Shown: positions 1 to 13,059, numbered from the stretch's first letter. The stretch: DNA of 64,000 nt from Buddleja alternifolia (GCA_019426215.1 CM033401.1:11909134-11973133); one strand, 5' to 3'. Notes: generated by a model from the letters alone, not told the origin. Translations and numbers: made by a program.

Positions 1-1
1 T

Positions 2-931
2 GAACCTTGAATTGTTCTGGGCGATTTTAAAAGTGTATTATATCAGACAGACAGGATTGGGGGCCTACCTGTCACTGTTAATGAAGTGGAGGAGTTCAAA
101 GAATGTATTGATGTGTGTGAGTTAGAGGATATGAAATGGAGGAGGAGTCCTTACACATGGAACAATAATCATGAGGTTGGGGGTAGGATCTATTCAAAAA
201 TTGATAGGGTGCTAGTAAACTATAAGTGGTGTATTGAATACCCTTTGGTTGAGGCAAGTTTTGAGGCAGCAGGGATATCAGACCACTGCCCAGCAGTGAT
301 AAACCTAAAGTTGAGTAGAATCAAATGTAAGATCCCTTTTAAATTTTTCAATATGTGGGTAGACTACCCACATTTTCAAGAGATAGTGACAAATCATTGG
401 CAGCAACATATTGAGGGGCAGAGAATGTACAGTATTGTGCAGAAACTGAAAAGGCTGAAAGTAAAACTGAAAGAATTGAACAGAGCCCAATTCTCAGATG
501 TACAGTGTCAAGTGGAAAAAGCTAGGGAGCAGTTCATGAGAACACAACAGGACCTGATGCATGATCCTTTCAATGCAATGTTGGTGGAACAGGAAAGGGA
601 AGCACAAAGGTGTATGATAGAGAAAAGTAAAGCACTAGATAAATTTATGCAACAAAAGGCTAAATCAAACTGGATCAAGATGGGGGATCAGAATACCAGA
701 TATTTTCACATGGCTCTGAAGAAAAGGAATTATAGAAATAAAGTGATATCCATAGTTGATGGAGAAGGGAATACATTGACAGATTATGAAGCAGTGACTG
801 ACCATTTTGTACAGTATTATCAGCAACTTCTTGGCACCAGTAGTACTAGAACAAAAAACAAAAGATGGAGTGTTTGCAATGGGAAAGAGACTTTCACTAG
901 ACCAACAACTGGAGTTGAACAAACCATTTAA
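2..931 (+). pseudogene. LINE ORF2 N-terminal part: AP-endonuclease end and linker
   Basis: The frame starting at base 2 reads as the C-terminal half of the LINE endonuclease, which nicks target DNA for target-primed reverse transcription. Visible landmarks are VLGDF (usual form GDFN, here GDFK), SKIDRVLVN, and SDHCPAV, which holds the catalytic Asp/His pair. A charged linker follows, leading into the reverse transcriptase. An in-frame TGA lies at 8-10. The meaningful frame ends near QQLLGTSS (about 845); the remaining residues to 931 are out of frame and the true protein continues in the frame that opens at 807. Confidence 0.85.
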
Positions 932-2996
932 TCCACAAGAAGTGAAAGAGGCCTTTTTCAATATTGACAGTACCAAGAGCCCGAGCCCGGATGGCTATGG
1001 AAGTGAATTCTTTAAGAAAACCTGGAATGTTGTGGGGGAAGAAGTAACAGCAGTAGTCATGGAATTCTTTGATACTGGGAAAATGTTGAAACAGATAAAT
1101 ACCACTTTACTCTCTCTGATTCCAAAGACTGAGCATCCATCTCAAGCAAGTGAGTTCAGGCCAATTGCATGTTGCAACACAGTTTACAAATGTATTTCAA
1201 AGATGCTTACAAAGAGATTAGGGGCAGTACTCTCTAGCCTAGTCCAAGAAAACCAAGGGGCGTTTTTAAAAGGAAGGTCAATCATTGATAACATTCTTAT
1301 AAGTCAAGAACTTGTAAGATTGTATAATAGGAAAACTGTATCCCCGAGATGCTTGATGAAGATAGACTTAAGGAAAGCGTATGATTCGGTGGAGTGGGAA
1401 TTTTTGAGAGAAATGCTTGAGGGATATAAATTTCCACAAAAATTCACTCAATGGATAATGGAATGTGTGACAACAGTATCATTCTCAGTGGTACTTAATG
1501 GAGAAAGCCATGGGTTTTTTCAAGGAAAAAGAGGGATTAGACAGGGAGATCCAATCTCGCCACTGCTGTTTGTGCTAGTTATGGAGTATTTGACAAGAAA
1601 CTTTCAGCAAGTTGCACAAAGTCCACAATTTAAATTCCACCCTATATGTAAAGGGATGCAACTTACAAACATTTGCTTTGCAGATGACCTTATGGTCTTC
1701 TACAAAGCAAATAAAGAATCAATGAGGCTCCTATGGGATAAGTTTCAAGAATTTTCACAAACCACAGGTCTATATGCAAATCCGAGTAAATCAAGTATCT
1801 ATATCAGAGGTGTTTCTCAGGTTCTGAAACAAGAGCTGATGCAAATCACTGCATTCATAGAAGGTCTCTTTCCCATGAGGTACTTAGGAGTACCCCTTAC
1901 TCCTACAAAGTGGACTAAAATTGAGTGTCATACCTTGGTGGAGAAGATAGCTGCGAGACTAACCTGCTGGGCTTCAAGGAATCTTTCCTATGCAGGTAGA
2001 ACTATTCTTATTAATTCTGTGTTGTTCGCTTTGTATGTGTATTGGTGTGACATTTTTGTAATGCCTCAATCTGTGGTGAAAGAGGTAGAGAGAAAGTGTA
2101 GACGATTTCTATGGGGAGAAAAAACTAGTCATAGGAAAATGGCATTGATAAATTGGGAGACTGCTTGTACAAAAAAGGCTGAGGGTGGGTTGAATATCAA
2201 AAACTGTAAGCTTTGGAATATGGCTGCAGTTGCAAAACAAGTGTGGGATTTGGCTCAGAAAAAGGATAGTTTATGGATAAAATGGATTAGTAGTGTCTAT
2301 CTAAAAGGGGCTGATTTCTGGGAGTATAAGCCCCCTGCAGATTGCAGTTGGGTGTGGAAGAAAATTGACAAAGTAAAGCACAGATTTACAGAAGGGTATG
2401 TGTTGGATAGATGGCAGCACAATGCATCTGGGAGGTACACAGTTAAGAGTGGTTATGAATGGTTACAAGGGAGACATATAAAATTCAGGGGGGCTGAGAT
2501 TGTGTGGAATAGAATGAACATTCCAAAACAATCCTATATTGCATGGCTGGTGTGGCATAATAAGCTGTTAACAAAGGAAAGATTGGGGCGATTTATACAG
2601 TTGGATGATCTTACTTGTGTGTTATGTGGCAGTGGGTTGGAAACAATGAGTCATTTGTTCTTTGAATGTCCTTGGTCAAAACAGCTAGTGCAACAAGCTT
2701 TACAATGGATAAACACAGTCAATTGTCCACCACAATTACAGAGATGGAGGAGATGGCTTGAATATGCATTCAAAACTTGGAAGGTAAAGCAGTTAATAGT
2801 CAGGGCAGTTCTAGTTGGAGTGGTTTACAAAATCTGGGAAGAAAAGAATCAGAGAATCTTTCGGCAGGAGGAAAAAGGGGCTACAGTGGTTTTTGAAGGT
2901 TTGAAGGCAGACCTTAAAATGAGGATTGATGGATACAGTATATACAAAACAACACAGAGGGACAAACTCATACTTGAACATATTTTAAGTAGTTAG
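807..2996 (+). pseudogene. LINE ORF2 C-terminal part: reverse transcriptase and zf-RVT
   Basis: This open stretch of 729 residues covers the reverse transcriptase and C-terminal domain of the same LINE. Seen in order: KSPSPDGY (family form KSPGPDGY), the fingers region around FRPIACCN, KAYDSVEW with a catalytic Asp, GIRQGDPISPLLF, and the active-site FADD at 1677-1688. A CxxC...H...C zinc-finger region (CVLCGSG, then HLFFEC, about 2615-2668) follows. The first ATG is not a true start: the opening residues are out of frame, and meaningful homology begins near residue 20 after the frameshift. Together with the preceding piece it would make one ORF2. Confidence 0.9.
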
Positions 2997-3124
2997 TCTT
3001 TTATGCTTATGATTATGTTTGATATGTTAGTGGAGGAGTAAACCAGTTGGTTTGGTTTGTGGAGATTTTGTTAGATGTAATTTTTGCTCAGTGGTAATAA
3101 AGTTTTACTTTACACTAAAAAAAA

Positions 3125-4204
3125 TAATAAATAGCAGAAGAAAGATGTGGAAAAGAGTAACCTGTAAATGTTGGAATCTATGAATAATAATCCACTACAA
3201 TTGTTTGGATAAGCAATGTAGTTATTATTACGACACATTACTAAGATAAATGAGGTAGGACTATAATTATCTTTGGTGAATGAATACCTAAAATCGCATA
3301 ATAATTCTCCATAGGTCTCACCGAAACTGCTGCCACTCCAAAGAACGGTTACTCTAAGCCCCTCATGCTTTCTTATATATATATATAGTATAGAATTTGG
3401 AGTGGGGCATCAAAATGGCATTGGGCTTTTGGTGGTATTGGGCTATTTCTATTTTAACCTGTTTAGTTCTTACACCTACAGAGGAGGCTGATTAAGATAA
3501 GTGGACCACTTAACAAATGTTTGAAGGCTAATAAAGAAAGGCCTTTTTTAATTTGCCTCCAAATTCCATCTTTTGTTGCAGTGTTATACTCAGCAATATT
3601 TGAATCATTGTCTCAATGTTATTGACTGGGGATGAGTCAATAGATTTATTAGCCATATTTTCCATATATTAAAATTTTAGTAATGATTTCTCTAGTTGAT
3701 AATTGATATTCATTAATGGATTAATTGGCTTAAATTGGTAATACAAAATGTTGAGATATATATAATTAATTTCTTAGATCCAACATATTCTACACTAAAA
3801 ATTCGAAAGAGTGGGTTAATTCAATACTATATTATTTCGTCTCCAAAAAATATATGAAGGAAAAAACATCAATTTATTTATTCCCAGATCATGGTCCATA
3901 TAATAAACAATCCAATTGTATATTATTGGTATACCACTTTTTTATATTAGGTAATTGAGTAATTTATTTCAGATTTACTTATTGATTAGATTTAAATAAA
4001 ATGACCCAAAACCATCTAATAATATTGGCCTAAGCAAGTTAGTAAATTTTATATAATGTAACTTGCCTTATTCTGGAAGAGGTCAATATTTGACTACTAA
4101 TATAACGTAAATTCTATTTGATTACGTGCTGCATATTTGGCATAAACACATAAATCTAATTGACAAATTTTTTGTATCATAGAGTTTTATCTCACACACT
4201 TCAA
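3125..4204. other. AT-rich intergenic sequence between LINE and EG45 gene 1
   Basis: No open frame, transposon terminus or RNA gene is recognised. A short TA run lies at 3375-3387. The right part serves as upstream region of EG45 gene 1. Confidence 0.5.
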
Positions 4205-4205
4205 G

Positions 4206-4212
4206 TATAAAA
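4206..4212 (+). promoter_or_regulatory. TATA box of EG45 gene 1
   Basis: TATAAAA lies 93 bp before the start codon at 4305, which would place transcription start near 4240 and give a 5' leader of about 65 nt. It is a sequence match plus spacing only. The upstream AT-richness makes chance matches common. Confidence 0.4.
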
Positions 4213-4304
4213 TGCTGTAAAGTTACATACCCAAATCGTGAAAAACACAATTTGAACAAAGTAGGTTAAAAAAATATTGATTTCTTAAGAGAGGAGAAAA
4301 TAAA

Positions 4305-5662
4305 ATGTCATTGCAAGTGAGTTTCACAATTGTTTTTGGCATTGTAACATGTTTACTGTCAGTGGCTTTTGCTACACCAGGGACTGCGACATTTTATACA
4401 AGCTACGTTCGTAAGTGGATCTCCTTTTTTCATTCTTCTAAATTGTTGATTTTTATTGATTACGTCATTCTCAAAACTCATATAATCATTGTAATTTATG
4501 CCAAAAATATCCTTTGTATATCAACCATCACCATTTCATGCCCATAACAAATATGTAAAGTACCTCGAACTTTCAATCCATAAACTTGATAAAAACTTAT
4601 GGAGGTTTTGTTAATTTACAATAAATAATAGACTACATAAGATATTTATTTCGGCATCAAGAAATTATTATTAAAGAACTTCAAATACAAAATAAACTAA
4701 GTATTTTCTTTAATAAGAAGATTGCATAATTACTACGTAAGGAATGTGGTAGAAATTTAAAATGTTACTAAGTTAATGATTGTGTTATATTTTCACATGT
4801 TTAATGATGTACTGAGACGCTTTTTCTTTATCCAAATAATGAGGAAAACACCAAAATATTTCTCAATTTGCATAAACAATCATCAAGCTCAAAGGGTTCA
4901 CTTCATTGTATATATAAAGTTAATATCTCACTTTTATTTTCATCAATTTTTTCTTATCCATGAACTGCAAACACTAGCTCATTCATTTTCTTTATTAGAA
5001 AAAAAAAGTGTTTGTTAAACATTGATTAAATATTGCATGCTATGTATAAATCGTACAGACATCAAATTTTCTAGTAATGTTTTTCTGCTTTAACTTTGTG
5101 GTTTCATGCTTACAGCTTCCGCTTGTTATGGGAACAAAAACAACGGTGTTATGATAGCTGCAGCTAGTGATCCTTTGTGGGCAAACGGAGGAATTTGTGG
5201 TAAAGTATTCAATGTTACATGCACCGGACCAACAAATCCCGTTCCACATCCTTGCACTGGCCGGAGCGTGGTGGTGAAGATAGTCGATCATTGTCCTGGA
5301 TGTGGTGGTACACTAGATCTCTCTAGAGAAGCATTTTCTACAATTGCTAATCCCGTTGCGGGGATCATCAAAATTGAATATCACCAGTAAGCCAAGGTCT
5401 TTGATTTCTTTTCGTTAGAAAGATTTTTTTACCATAAATGCGTATATATGTAGAATGCAAAGTAAATTCATAATGTTTGATTAGTAATGCTAAACGAAAA
5501 CCATCAAATGAACCTTTGTGCGAAAAGACTAACAAATTTATTGATACTTACATAGCTTGAGTTTTCATTTATATGTTTCGACAAAAGCAAAGATATACAT
5601 AATGAACATCTCATCTACAACAATTTTCTAATTATAACTATTTATGTTTTTGCAGGATTTGA
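4305..5662 (+). CDS. EG45-like / plant natriuretic peptide protein 1 (three coding exons)
   Basis: Secreted small protein with a double-psi beta-barrel (barwin/expansin-like) fold, the family of EG45-like and plant natriuretic peptides. These act in the apoplast and are linked to water and ion balance and stress; they lack the second expansin domain. My splice model is exon 1 4305-4410 (donor GTAAGT), exon 2 5116-5386 (acceptor TTACAG) and exon 3 5656-5662 (acceptor TTGCAG), giving 127 residues. Residues 1-23 form a hydrophobic signal peptide ending LSVAFA; mature sequence starts TPGTATFYTSYVPSACYGN. Six Cys follow in the mature part, with CPGC and DLSREAF typical of the family. Reading through the second intron gives a TAA at once and a protein ending at Gln instead of Gln-Ile. 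No frame damage is seen, so it is probably functional. Family assignment is firm; the exact physiological role is inferred. Confidence 0.92.
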
Positions 5663-5805
5663 TGATTTTCTATAGAAGCACTTAGATTGTAATGAATCAA
5701 TTGCGGCATCATGATGAGAGTAGTGGAGGATTTTGTTGAGTATTCATTATTGCAATGTAATTTTCATATTTAAGAAATTACTTATTGTACTCATTAAATC
5801 TATGC

Positions 5806-5811
5806 AATAAA
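5806..5811 (+). terminator. Polyadenylation signal of EG45 gene 1
   Basis: AATAAA about 145 nt after the predicted stop codon, in a suitable AT-rich 3' untranslated region. Plant polyadenylation signals are loose, so this is a suggestion. Confidence 0.35.
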
Positions 5812-5859
5812 TCACTTTATGTTTTGTATGCAAATCTTAGATATTGTTGATTATCATAG

Positions 5860-6264
5860 GGTAAAAAACATTTTCGACCTCAACCTATATCGTTGGAAGT
5901 ACTTTAATCTCCAATCTATTAATTTTGACACCCGATTACCCAATATTTGTCAATTGTGCCACTTAAATCCATTTGATCATCCCCGGTGGAATCGTTTCAA
6001 ATATTCTATCCGAATTTGTCAAAAATTGTGCATTCTGCACTCTATCATATGATATTTGTGCATCCCCTCTATCCATTCATTACATAATCAGTGTACTTTG
6101 CACTCTGGCTCAGATGGAATATTTCAATAAATTCCAATGGCAAAGGTCAAATGGACTGAAGTGTCACATTTTACATAGGATGGAGATCGGGTGTCAAAAT
6201 TAGTAGATTGGGAATAAAGTGCTCTAGCTCAACGGCATAGGTTTGGGTCGAAAATAGTTTTTAC
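5860..6264. mobile_element. MITE with long terminal inverted repeats
   Basis: The two ends are long imperfect inverted repeats. The left begins GGTAAAAAACATTTTCGAC and the right, read on the minus strand, begins GGTAAAAACTATTTTCGAC. Similarity continues about 75 bp inward on both sides through a shared TAATTTTGACACCCGAT. The roughly 400-bp element has no coding capacity. I could not recognise a clear target duplication, so the superfamily (Mutator-like is possible from the long TIRs) is left open. It lies about 50 bp past the polyadenylation signal of EG45 gene 1. Confidence 0.8.
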
Positions 6265-7238
6265 CTTACCTATTATAATAAAACAAAAAAGGTAAAAGAA
6301 ATCCATTACAACACGAATGTGCGTTAATCAACAGGCCATATGTTTCAGTTTGGTATAGATAAAATCTAGATGTCAAGTCAGATTGATCTAAGATTTCATA
6401 TTAAATCCAAGAAAGTCGACAAGCACAATTGAATTTATATGTCTATGCGTGTAATGATCTCTAATTGCTCGACAACTCAATGTGGTTACATATTTTTAAA
6501 ACTTTATATATTTTTAAAACTTAATATATATTATAAGTAACAGTTTACCTTTCTCATCTGCACGAGTAGATGTATATAAAAAAAGACTACAAAATTTTAC
6601 CTCTAAATACTTGATCTGACATAGTCAGACTATGTATTTGGAAATGATAAGATCATAAGATGTTCCTTAAATATGTGTTTGGCAAGTCAACCGATGGAAG
6701 AATAAGAAGAAAAAAAATGGTTAACTACTTTTAGCTATATGAGATTGTTAAATTATCAAGTCCTCATTTTAATTTCTCAGTATTCAAAAATCTCACTCAA
6801 AATTGAATTCGTGAAATTTCCAATTTTCCCTATTCTAAAAAAAATATAAATCGGTGAAAGTTTTCAGCTAATTAAACTTGAATATAGTTGACGGAGTGAT
6901 GTTTTCAGCAAGTTTTTGAATTGAATGGATGTTTTAGGGAAAAATTGCAAATTTTGTCTTGTAACTAAGAGGAAATAGTTCGAAAACTAGTAATGAAGTT
7001 ATAGGAATTGTAATCTTTACAATTTAATGATATTAATTTGACCTTTTTCTCCATTTAAGGATGATTTCCTTCAGAAATTATATAGGTGCCCATGAAGTGG
7101 CATGTTTCGGTAATAAGATCATCTAATCTGAAAATGATTTGATTTTTATGGTAAAATTGTACACATTGTGGACATGAAGACCAAAAGTGTTACTCCCTAC
7201 TAATTCGCATGACCAAATTTACATTTTCTTTTAACTCA
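6265..7238. other. AT-rich non-coding stretch
   Basis: No open frame of note, no transposon ends and no RNA gene recognised. Homopolymer-rich, with repeated TTTTTAAAACTT near 6490-6525. Confidence 0.5.
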
Positions 7239-9612
7239 TCTATACTACTATAAAAGTATGGATATTGGAAGGTGTTTCTTCCATTTGTGATATTACATTA
7301 TTACCCTTGCCTAAAAACTTTAGTAATATATATACCTATACTACTTTATATATATTACTACTAGATAATATCGTTACTATCATTCATTAATAATTAATAA
7401 TTAATAATGATGATTAATATACTAAATCATATTGTCCAATCACCCCTACGACCTACGCATGTGAACGCGCGGTCCATCCCAATTCAGGTAGAACACCACT
7501 TGGTCTATTTAATAATTTGTATTGAATAGTATTTCACTCAAAATTATGATCATATATACGTATAAATATATTATATTATATATGTAAATGTTAGCACTTT
7601 GTTCCAAGGCCTAAAATGAATTCTAACATAATCAAAATGACATAGTTAAATTTCAATGAGAACTAATGACAGTGAATGGAGGATATCAACAGCTTTGTAA
7701 CAACAAATTCTTTAACATGAATAAATGAATTAACCATAGAAATCAATGATAATTAGTGGAGGATATGAAGAGCTTTTTAGCTTTCCATCTTCTAAAATTT
7801 CAGCATTTTAATTTCCAATAGCGAAGATGACCCTTAATTATTCCAACTAATACTGTAATTTAATGATTGTTATAGTATACATATTTTGCTAGGATTATCT
7901 TTCTTTTGCATTGTTTACATTCTCTTCAAAACCTTTTATCCAAACAACATAATCAAGTGCCAAGCAGAACCGAATTCCAAAAACCATTCATATCAACTCA
8001 ATAACAAAAATTAAAGACCAAAAGAATGCAAAAATCAAGGTGATGGTTCTTCGACAAGAAAGTAGTAGTGACCTTACGAGGATATCTCTAAAGGAGCAAG
8101 AAAGCTCATATTTTTGGACGAACAGGTAAATTCAACTACGCCTTTGTATAAACGCAAGAAAGTAAAGGACAAACAATCCTTTCAAAAAGAGTTATTAAAT
8201 CCACCTCAAGCCAATTGAGTTCAAGCTGGAGTGTTTTCCATCAAAGACAATTATGAGGTGCAAATAATTTGTGAAAGTCATAAAAATAACGTCGGTATTG
8301 AAGATGAAGAAAAGTTGGCAACAGCCACAAAGAGGAAATGACAAAAGAAATACAATCCCTTATGCCTTATTATCATCTTTATTGTTGTTGTTGTTTGTAC
8401 AAATGTAATATGTATTTTGTTTTAAGGTTCATCGAGTACTATATATGTAAATAGTTCATAGAATTGTTTCCGAATTTTTACATAAATGTCTTGCTATTAT
8501 GTTGAAATTGTACAAATCTTGTAATTATAACATATCTATTATATTAATACAATTGATAAATTATGTAGTTTGATTGAACAAAAAAGAGATGAGGAGCCTG
8601 AAAATACCATCCCCGAGAGGGCGGTTACGTGAAAAAAAATAAAAATAGATTACTTCGTAATGGCTCAAGACTTTTGGACTTTTAACTGTTATTGTTGTTA
8701 CTTGGTGGCCATCAATTTGGTCGCTGTTTATGTAGTTTGTGCAAATGTAAAATTAAGCCCGACAGCAAACTTTGCTCTTTTCTTTTTACAACCCACGATC
8801 GACTCATTCAACTTTGAACCCGCCAAAAGGATTTTGTGGGGTAAACAAATGGATACAATGTATAAAATCCCAGAAGTAGACTTTATTTTCTTATGTAATC
8901 AAGGTGAATAATGTAAATCTTCATCATTTAGTGAAAGTGCAGACAATTTATCGATTTTTATGAACACCTCTACACATGGACAGATCAACAGGGACTTGAT
9001 GTACCATTAAAGAAGATCAAAATAGATAAAGATTGAGGAACCTTTCTATTTACATATCTTGATATTTATCTTATCAAGAAATAATTTGCCTTCCTAATTT
9101 GTGATCTATGTTATAATTTTCTACACAAGAATTATAGGAATATTTGACTTACACAGGGAGAAAATTCAACTGAATAGGAAAAATAATTCAATTAATCTTT
9201 TTTAAAAATAGTAGCTACGGCTTTTGTAGGGTTAAAAATTTAAAAATAATGTAATATCGGGAAGAACCACAATCTATTTTCTATGCAATCCAAGTATGAA
9301 GTTTTCATGTTCATTATCTATTTAATGTCATACAGACGCAAAGACGTATATAGAGATATGGCTTTCGTGATAAAATTAGAAATTAAAATTTTTGATTACG
9401 TATTTCCAAGTTGACCATTAATCACAACATTACATACAACCAATTCATTTACTTGAGTTATATCTAATTATAGGTATTTAAGAACAATAAATTTGGATAT
9501 TTTATTCGTTCCAATTAGCACCAAGATTACTTAGGTTATAGTATCAATGGGAACTTACATAAATAACAATATATAACTATTAAACTAATTGGTTGCACGT
9601 GCTTTGTACTAG
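7239..9612 (+). mobile_element. Possible non-autonomous Helitron
   Basis: The left end reads A|TCTATACTACTATAAAAG, which resembles the 5' TC start of many plant Helitrons. The right end reads GCACGTGCTTTGTA-CTAG|T, with the CTAG-T terminus and an A/T host context as expected for Helitron insertion between A and T. The sub-terminal palindrome GCACGTGC is short and not a convincing hairpin. Inside is no helicase. An unrecognised 83-codon frame at 8660-8911 on + has no family I know. Assignment rests on ends alone. Confidence 0.3.
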
Positions 9613-10985
9613 TAGTACTAAAATTATGAGTTCACCTAGCACAAAATTACAATTTAGTGTTGTAAGTTAAGATAGTGTCATTCTTAGTCCTCACTTGATT
9701 AATCTCCCTCCAAAATTCAAAAAATTCAAATTAAAAAAGTCATATGTCCTCATGTGCAGATTCCCAGCTAGCTTTTCAACTTTTGGTTAAATTATCCCTA
9801 ATCCTTGAAATTGGATATTCAGTGTCCTTAAAATATCAGTGTCATAAATTGTAGGACGAAGTCTGTCAGTCCCTATATTTCCAAGATGAAAATTGAAATC
9901 TTCTTGTTGTTTTTGTAATATATCTATTTGATAAATTTCATTCCAGTATCATCGTTGCTTCCCCACGGGCTCCTCCATTCTCAATCTCTCTTCTAATCAT
10001 CTTTTTCTTTTTGTCTCTCCCTGTTCTCTCTCTCTCTCTCTCCATGTCCATTCGCTCTTCCCTTTTGCTCACCGTTTCCTCTCTCTTTCATCCACCCATT
10101 CTCTTTCCTCCCCAACTGTCGTCTCTTCTCTCTGTATTCCTCATTCCCTCCCCTTAACTCACTATCCCTTTTTCCATCGCGACTTGCCATATTACTTTCT
10201 CAATCTCTGTAGCACCCCTTGGCCTGACGAGCTCGTTGGATGCCATAATTAATCCTAATTCATGGAGTGTACCCTGAATTTATACTCTTTTAACTTAGAG
10301 AGAGTGCCTAATCATTTAATGACTTTTGGACCATCTTCTGGAATATCAAGCACATAAATCAAGATAATTTAGTTTGGGAATACTGTTACATCAATTTGTT
10401 TCATTTGTGCTCATTTTGAACATTGTGGGATCTAGAGAAAAGATTTACAATGATAAAAAGTGATACTTGGGGGCTCTCTTGATGATCTCCACTGTAATGG
10501 GGCTAATAACAATTTATCTGAAATTCGAAAGAAACAAAAAAAAAAAAAAACCCATTTGAAAAAAATAATAAACAATTTACCTCCCGTGAAAACAATTGAA
10601 GCAATTTACCTCCCTATGCACCCCATTTGCGTATTTTGCGAGTGGTTATGTCATTTTTGCCATTATATGTCAATCTTGCTTCTGATCTATTAGCTATTGG
10701 ATCAAATAAGTCAAAGATCGACGATCAATATTATATCCTATAAATTTATTAATCTAAATAATAATAGCCATAGATCTTGGCAGAGATCAATGGCTCATAT
10801 TTAAATCAATATTAAGCTATTTTATTTATATTATTAATTGTAAATTAATATACATTTACTATAATTCATAAACAATATATATGTATATATATGAACAAGA
10901 AAAAAAATCATAAGCAACGGGACCCGTCGGACATGACTGATCTGGTTTGCTTAAATTTTTTTTTCTTCATTCCAAACCTTGATTC
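9613..10985. other. AT-rich non-coding stretch with pyrimidine-rich patch
   Basis: A CT-rich patch at about 9970-10180 contains (CT)n runs. An A15 run lies near 10537-10551. Two copies of CAATTTACCTCCC at about 10573 and 10603 are noted. No gene is supported. Confidence 0.45.
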
Positions 10986-11080
10986 TAGTTTCCTTAATTT
11001 TGGTTGCTGGATTCTTCACTCACCACCATTTTTTTCTTCATTCTGGTTTGTTTAATTTCAGTATTTTCAGAGACTAGTAG

Positions 11081-11126
<46 letters not shown>
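11081..11126. repeat. (GA)n microsatellite
   Basis: About 20 GA units in a row. It sits in a GA/GGTGG-rich patch (11000-11400) that resembles the non-coding patch at 29545-29700 in the CACTA element further on. Confidence 0.9.
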
Positions 11127-11129
<3 letters not shown>

Positions 11130-11439
11130 CAGAAGGTTGAAAGCTTCTTTAAAAGACAAAGGTGATGAACTAATGATGGGTTCGTCACTTTGGAGGTTGG
11201 TGGGGATGCGACAGGCCGCGGTTATGGAGGTTGATAGGGAGAGTGGTCTTGACTATGGTGGCTAGTGGTGAAGGTAGAGGTGTGGACAGTAGATCAAAAG
11301 CAGTGGGCGGTGGTGGCTTGAGTCTAGAATAGATGGTGGTGGTGAGGATAGATGGTGGAGAAGGGAAAGTGTATCAGGGTTCGGATTTTTGGGGGGGAGG
11401 GGGCATTTGTTTGGGGAAGATCATGGAAAAAAGTAAATT

Positions 11440-12110
11440 AGGGTTAGGTTTTGCACAACAAGAAGTTTAACTTTTGACAACAAAACAATTTGTTGCGAAA
11501 AATCAATTTTTTCGTTGCTAAAGGTATTCACAATGAAAATATTCCGTTGTGCAATTCGTAGGCCAATCAACATTGCTAAAAGCTCGTGCCTACGAAAAAT
11601 GAGATTTGTCAGCTACTGAGACTTACAGTACACGACATTTATTTTATTGCAAAATATAATACAATTGCCAACAAATATAGTCGTACTAAAAAGAATATGT
11701 TTTCTTTGGGGAATGTTATGTTGTGTTTCCAAATACCTCCTACTATGGTCAAAAATAGCAAGCTTCAACAATAATATAGTTCGTTACCAAATTCTAAGTT
11801 TCACTAATACTATATTCAGTTGCGAAATGCTACGTTTCCAGGACAATATATATCGTGGCGAAAGGCTAAGTTTCAGGAACAATATATAAATTTGTGAAAT
11901 GCTAAGTTTGGGCGACATAATATTTTGTTGCTAGTATCTTGTTTCAGCAGCAATAACTTTTGTTGATATGCTAAGGTTACAACAATATATTTCATTCCGA
12001 AAGGCTTAGTTTTAGCAACAAAATGTATGATGTTGCCAAATGTTAGTTTCAGCAACAATATGTTACACTGCTAAAAACAACATTATTATAGTTATAAGCA
12101 ACAAATTATT
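11440..12110. repeat. TTGTTGC / TTTCAGCAACAATA repeat block (CACTA-like subterminal repeats)
   Basis: A degenerate unit of about 40-50 bp recurs through this block with the core TTGTTGCGAAATGCTAAGTTT and its inverse (GCAACAATAT). Dense short direct and inverted repeats of this kind are typical of CACTA subterminal regions, where the TnpA-type protein binds. I found no CACTA or TAGTG terminus at the edges, so the parent element and its orientation are uncertain. A similar TTGTTGC-rich patch occurs at 41400-41600. Confidence 0.5.
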
Positions 12111-13059
12111 TAAATCAAAGACTAAATAATTTAAAATATTCTGTTATAATTGTATATTAATTGTGCTATTATATGACTAGTCTCAATTTCTTTACATATT
12201 TGTATATACATATAACAAATTTAAAAGTCAAAAAGTTCAAATACTAATTAATCATTTATCAAAATACTAGATCAAATTCGAGACCACGAGTACTATGTCA
12301 TCAGGGGGAAAAAGTTTAAACAATATTATTTCAAATCATAAAGAAACACTGTCACTAAGATCTCTAAGAATGCCTTCACCAAAGAACCATCATAAGAATA
12401 TTAACAAAGATAACAAATAATGTATTCTTAAGTAGTTGAGTGCCATTCATTCTTTCACCATAACGACAACATCTCCCATTATGCATAATTTGGAAAAAGG
12501 AAAAATAAGTGATTTGGTATATTTAAGTTTCAAAACATAAAAGACAAATGTCGTTGTTGGAAATTTACCATGGCATAGAGCAACTTGGACGTTGTTGAGA
12601 CTGTAACAACTTTTAGAGGAGACGAGTATGGTCGGCAAGAGTTTCTTCCATGGTACTAATTTTCTCCCTAAGCTCGTTGAATTCCATTTCCTTCTCTTCT
12701 AAACGCATCACATGGAAGAACTTGAAGAGGACCTTTAGGGTTTTGGTCCATATCCAAGCCCTACAACATACAATGATTTTTTGCTAAGAACATTATCAAC
12801 AATTTGATCAATATCCACTTCATCGCCCTTTACTTCAGCATCTCCATCTGCCCCTACAATTGCATAAGAAAAATATTTATAATTTAGTTGATAGATATAG
12901 ATATCATATGGGGGTGCTTAGCGTCTTGATTGCTTTTTGACACACACATACATTTAATATGCTAACTATAAATGTACAACAAAGTCCACATGCATTTAGA
13001 TTGTAGAAAATAACACATACATACACATGAACCAGGAGTTCTTATTATAGCGGAGTTTT

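Larger units (their letters stand above)
1..3124 (+). mobile_element. L1-type LINE, 3' part, frameshifted, with A-tail
   Basis: The window opens inside the endonuclease domain of a plant L1-like non-LTR retrotransposon. The order is endonuclease end, reverse transcriptase, C-terminal zinc-finger (zf-RVT) region, a roughly 120-bp 3' untranslated stretch, and an A8 run at 3117-3124 followed by AT-rich sequence. The A-tail marks the 3' terminus. The 5' end lies outside the window, so a target duplication cannot be tested. Two breaks are visible: a TGA at 8-10 where the family usually has Trp just before the GDF motif, and a frameshift around 850-865. The copy is therefore inactive although most of the reading frame is open. 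Confidence 0.93.

Noticed and set aside
11000..11190. Minus-strand frame with a Leu-Ser run
   Set aside because: Produced by the (GA)n microsatellite.
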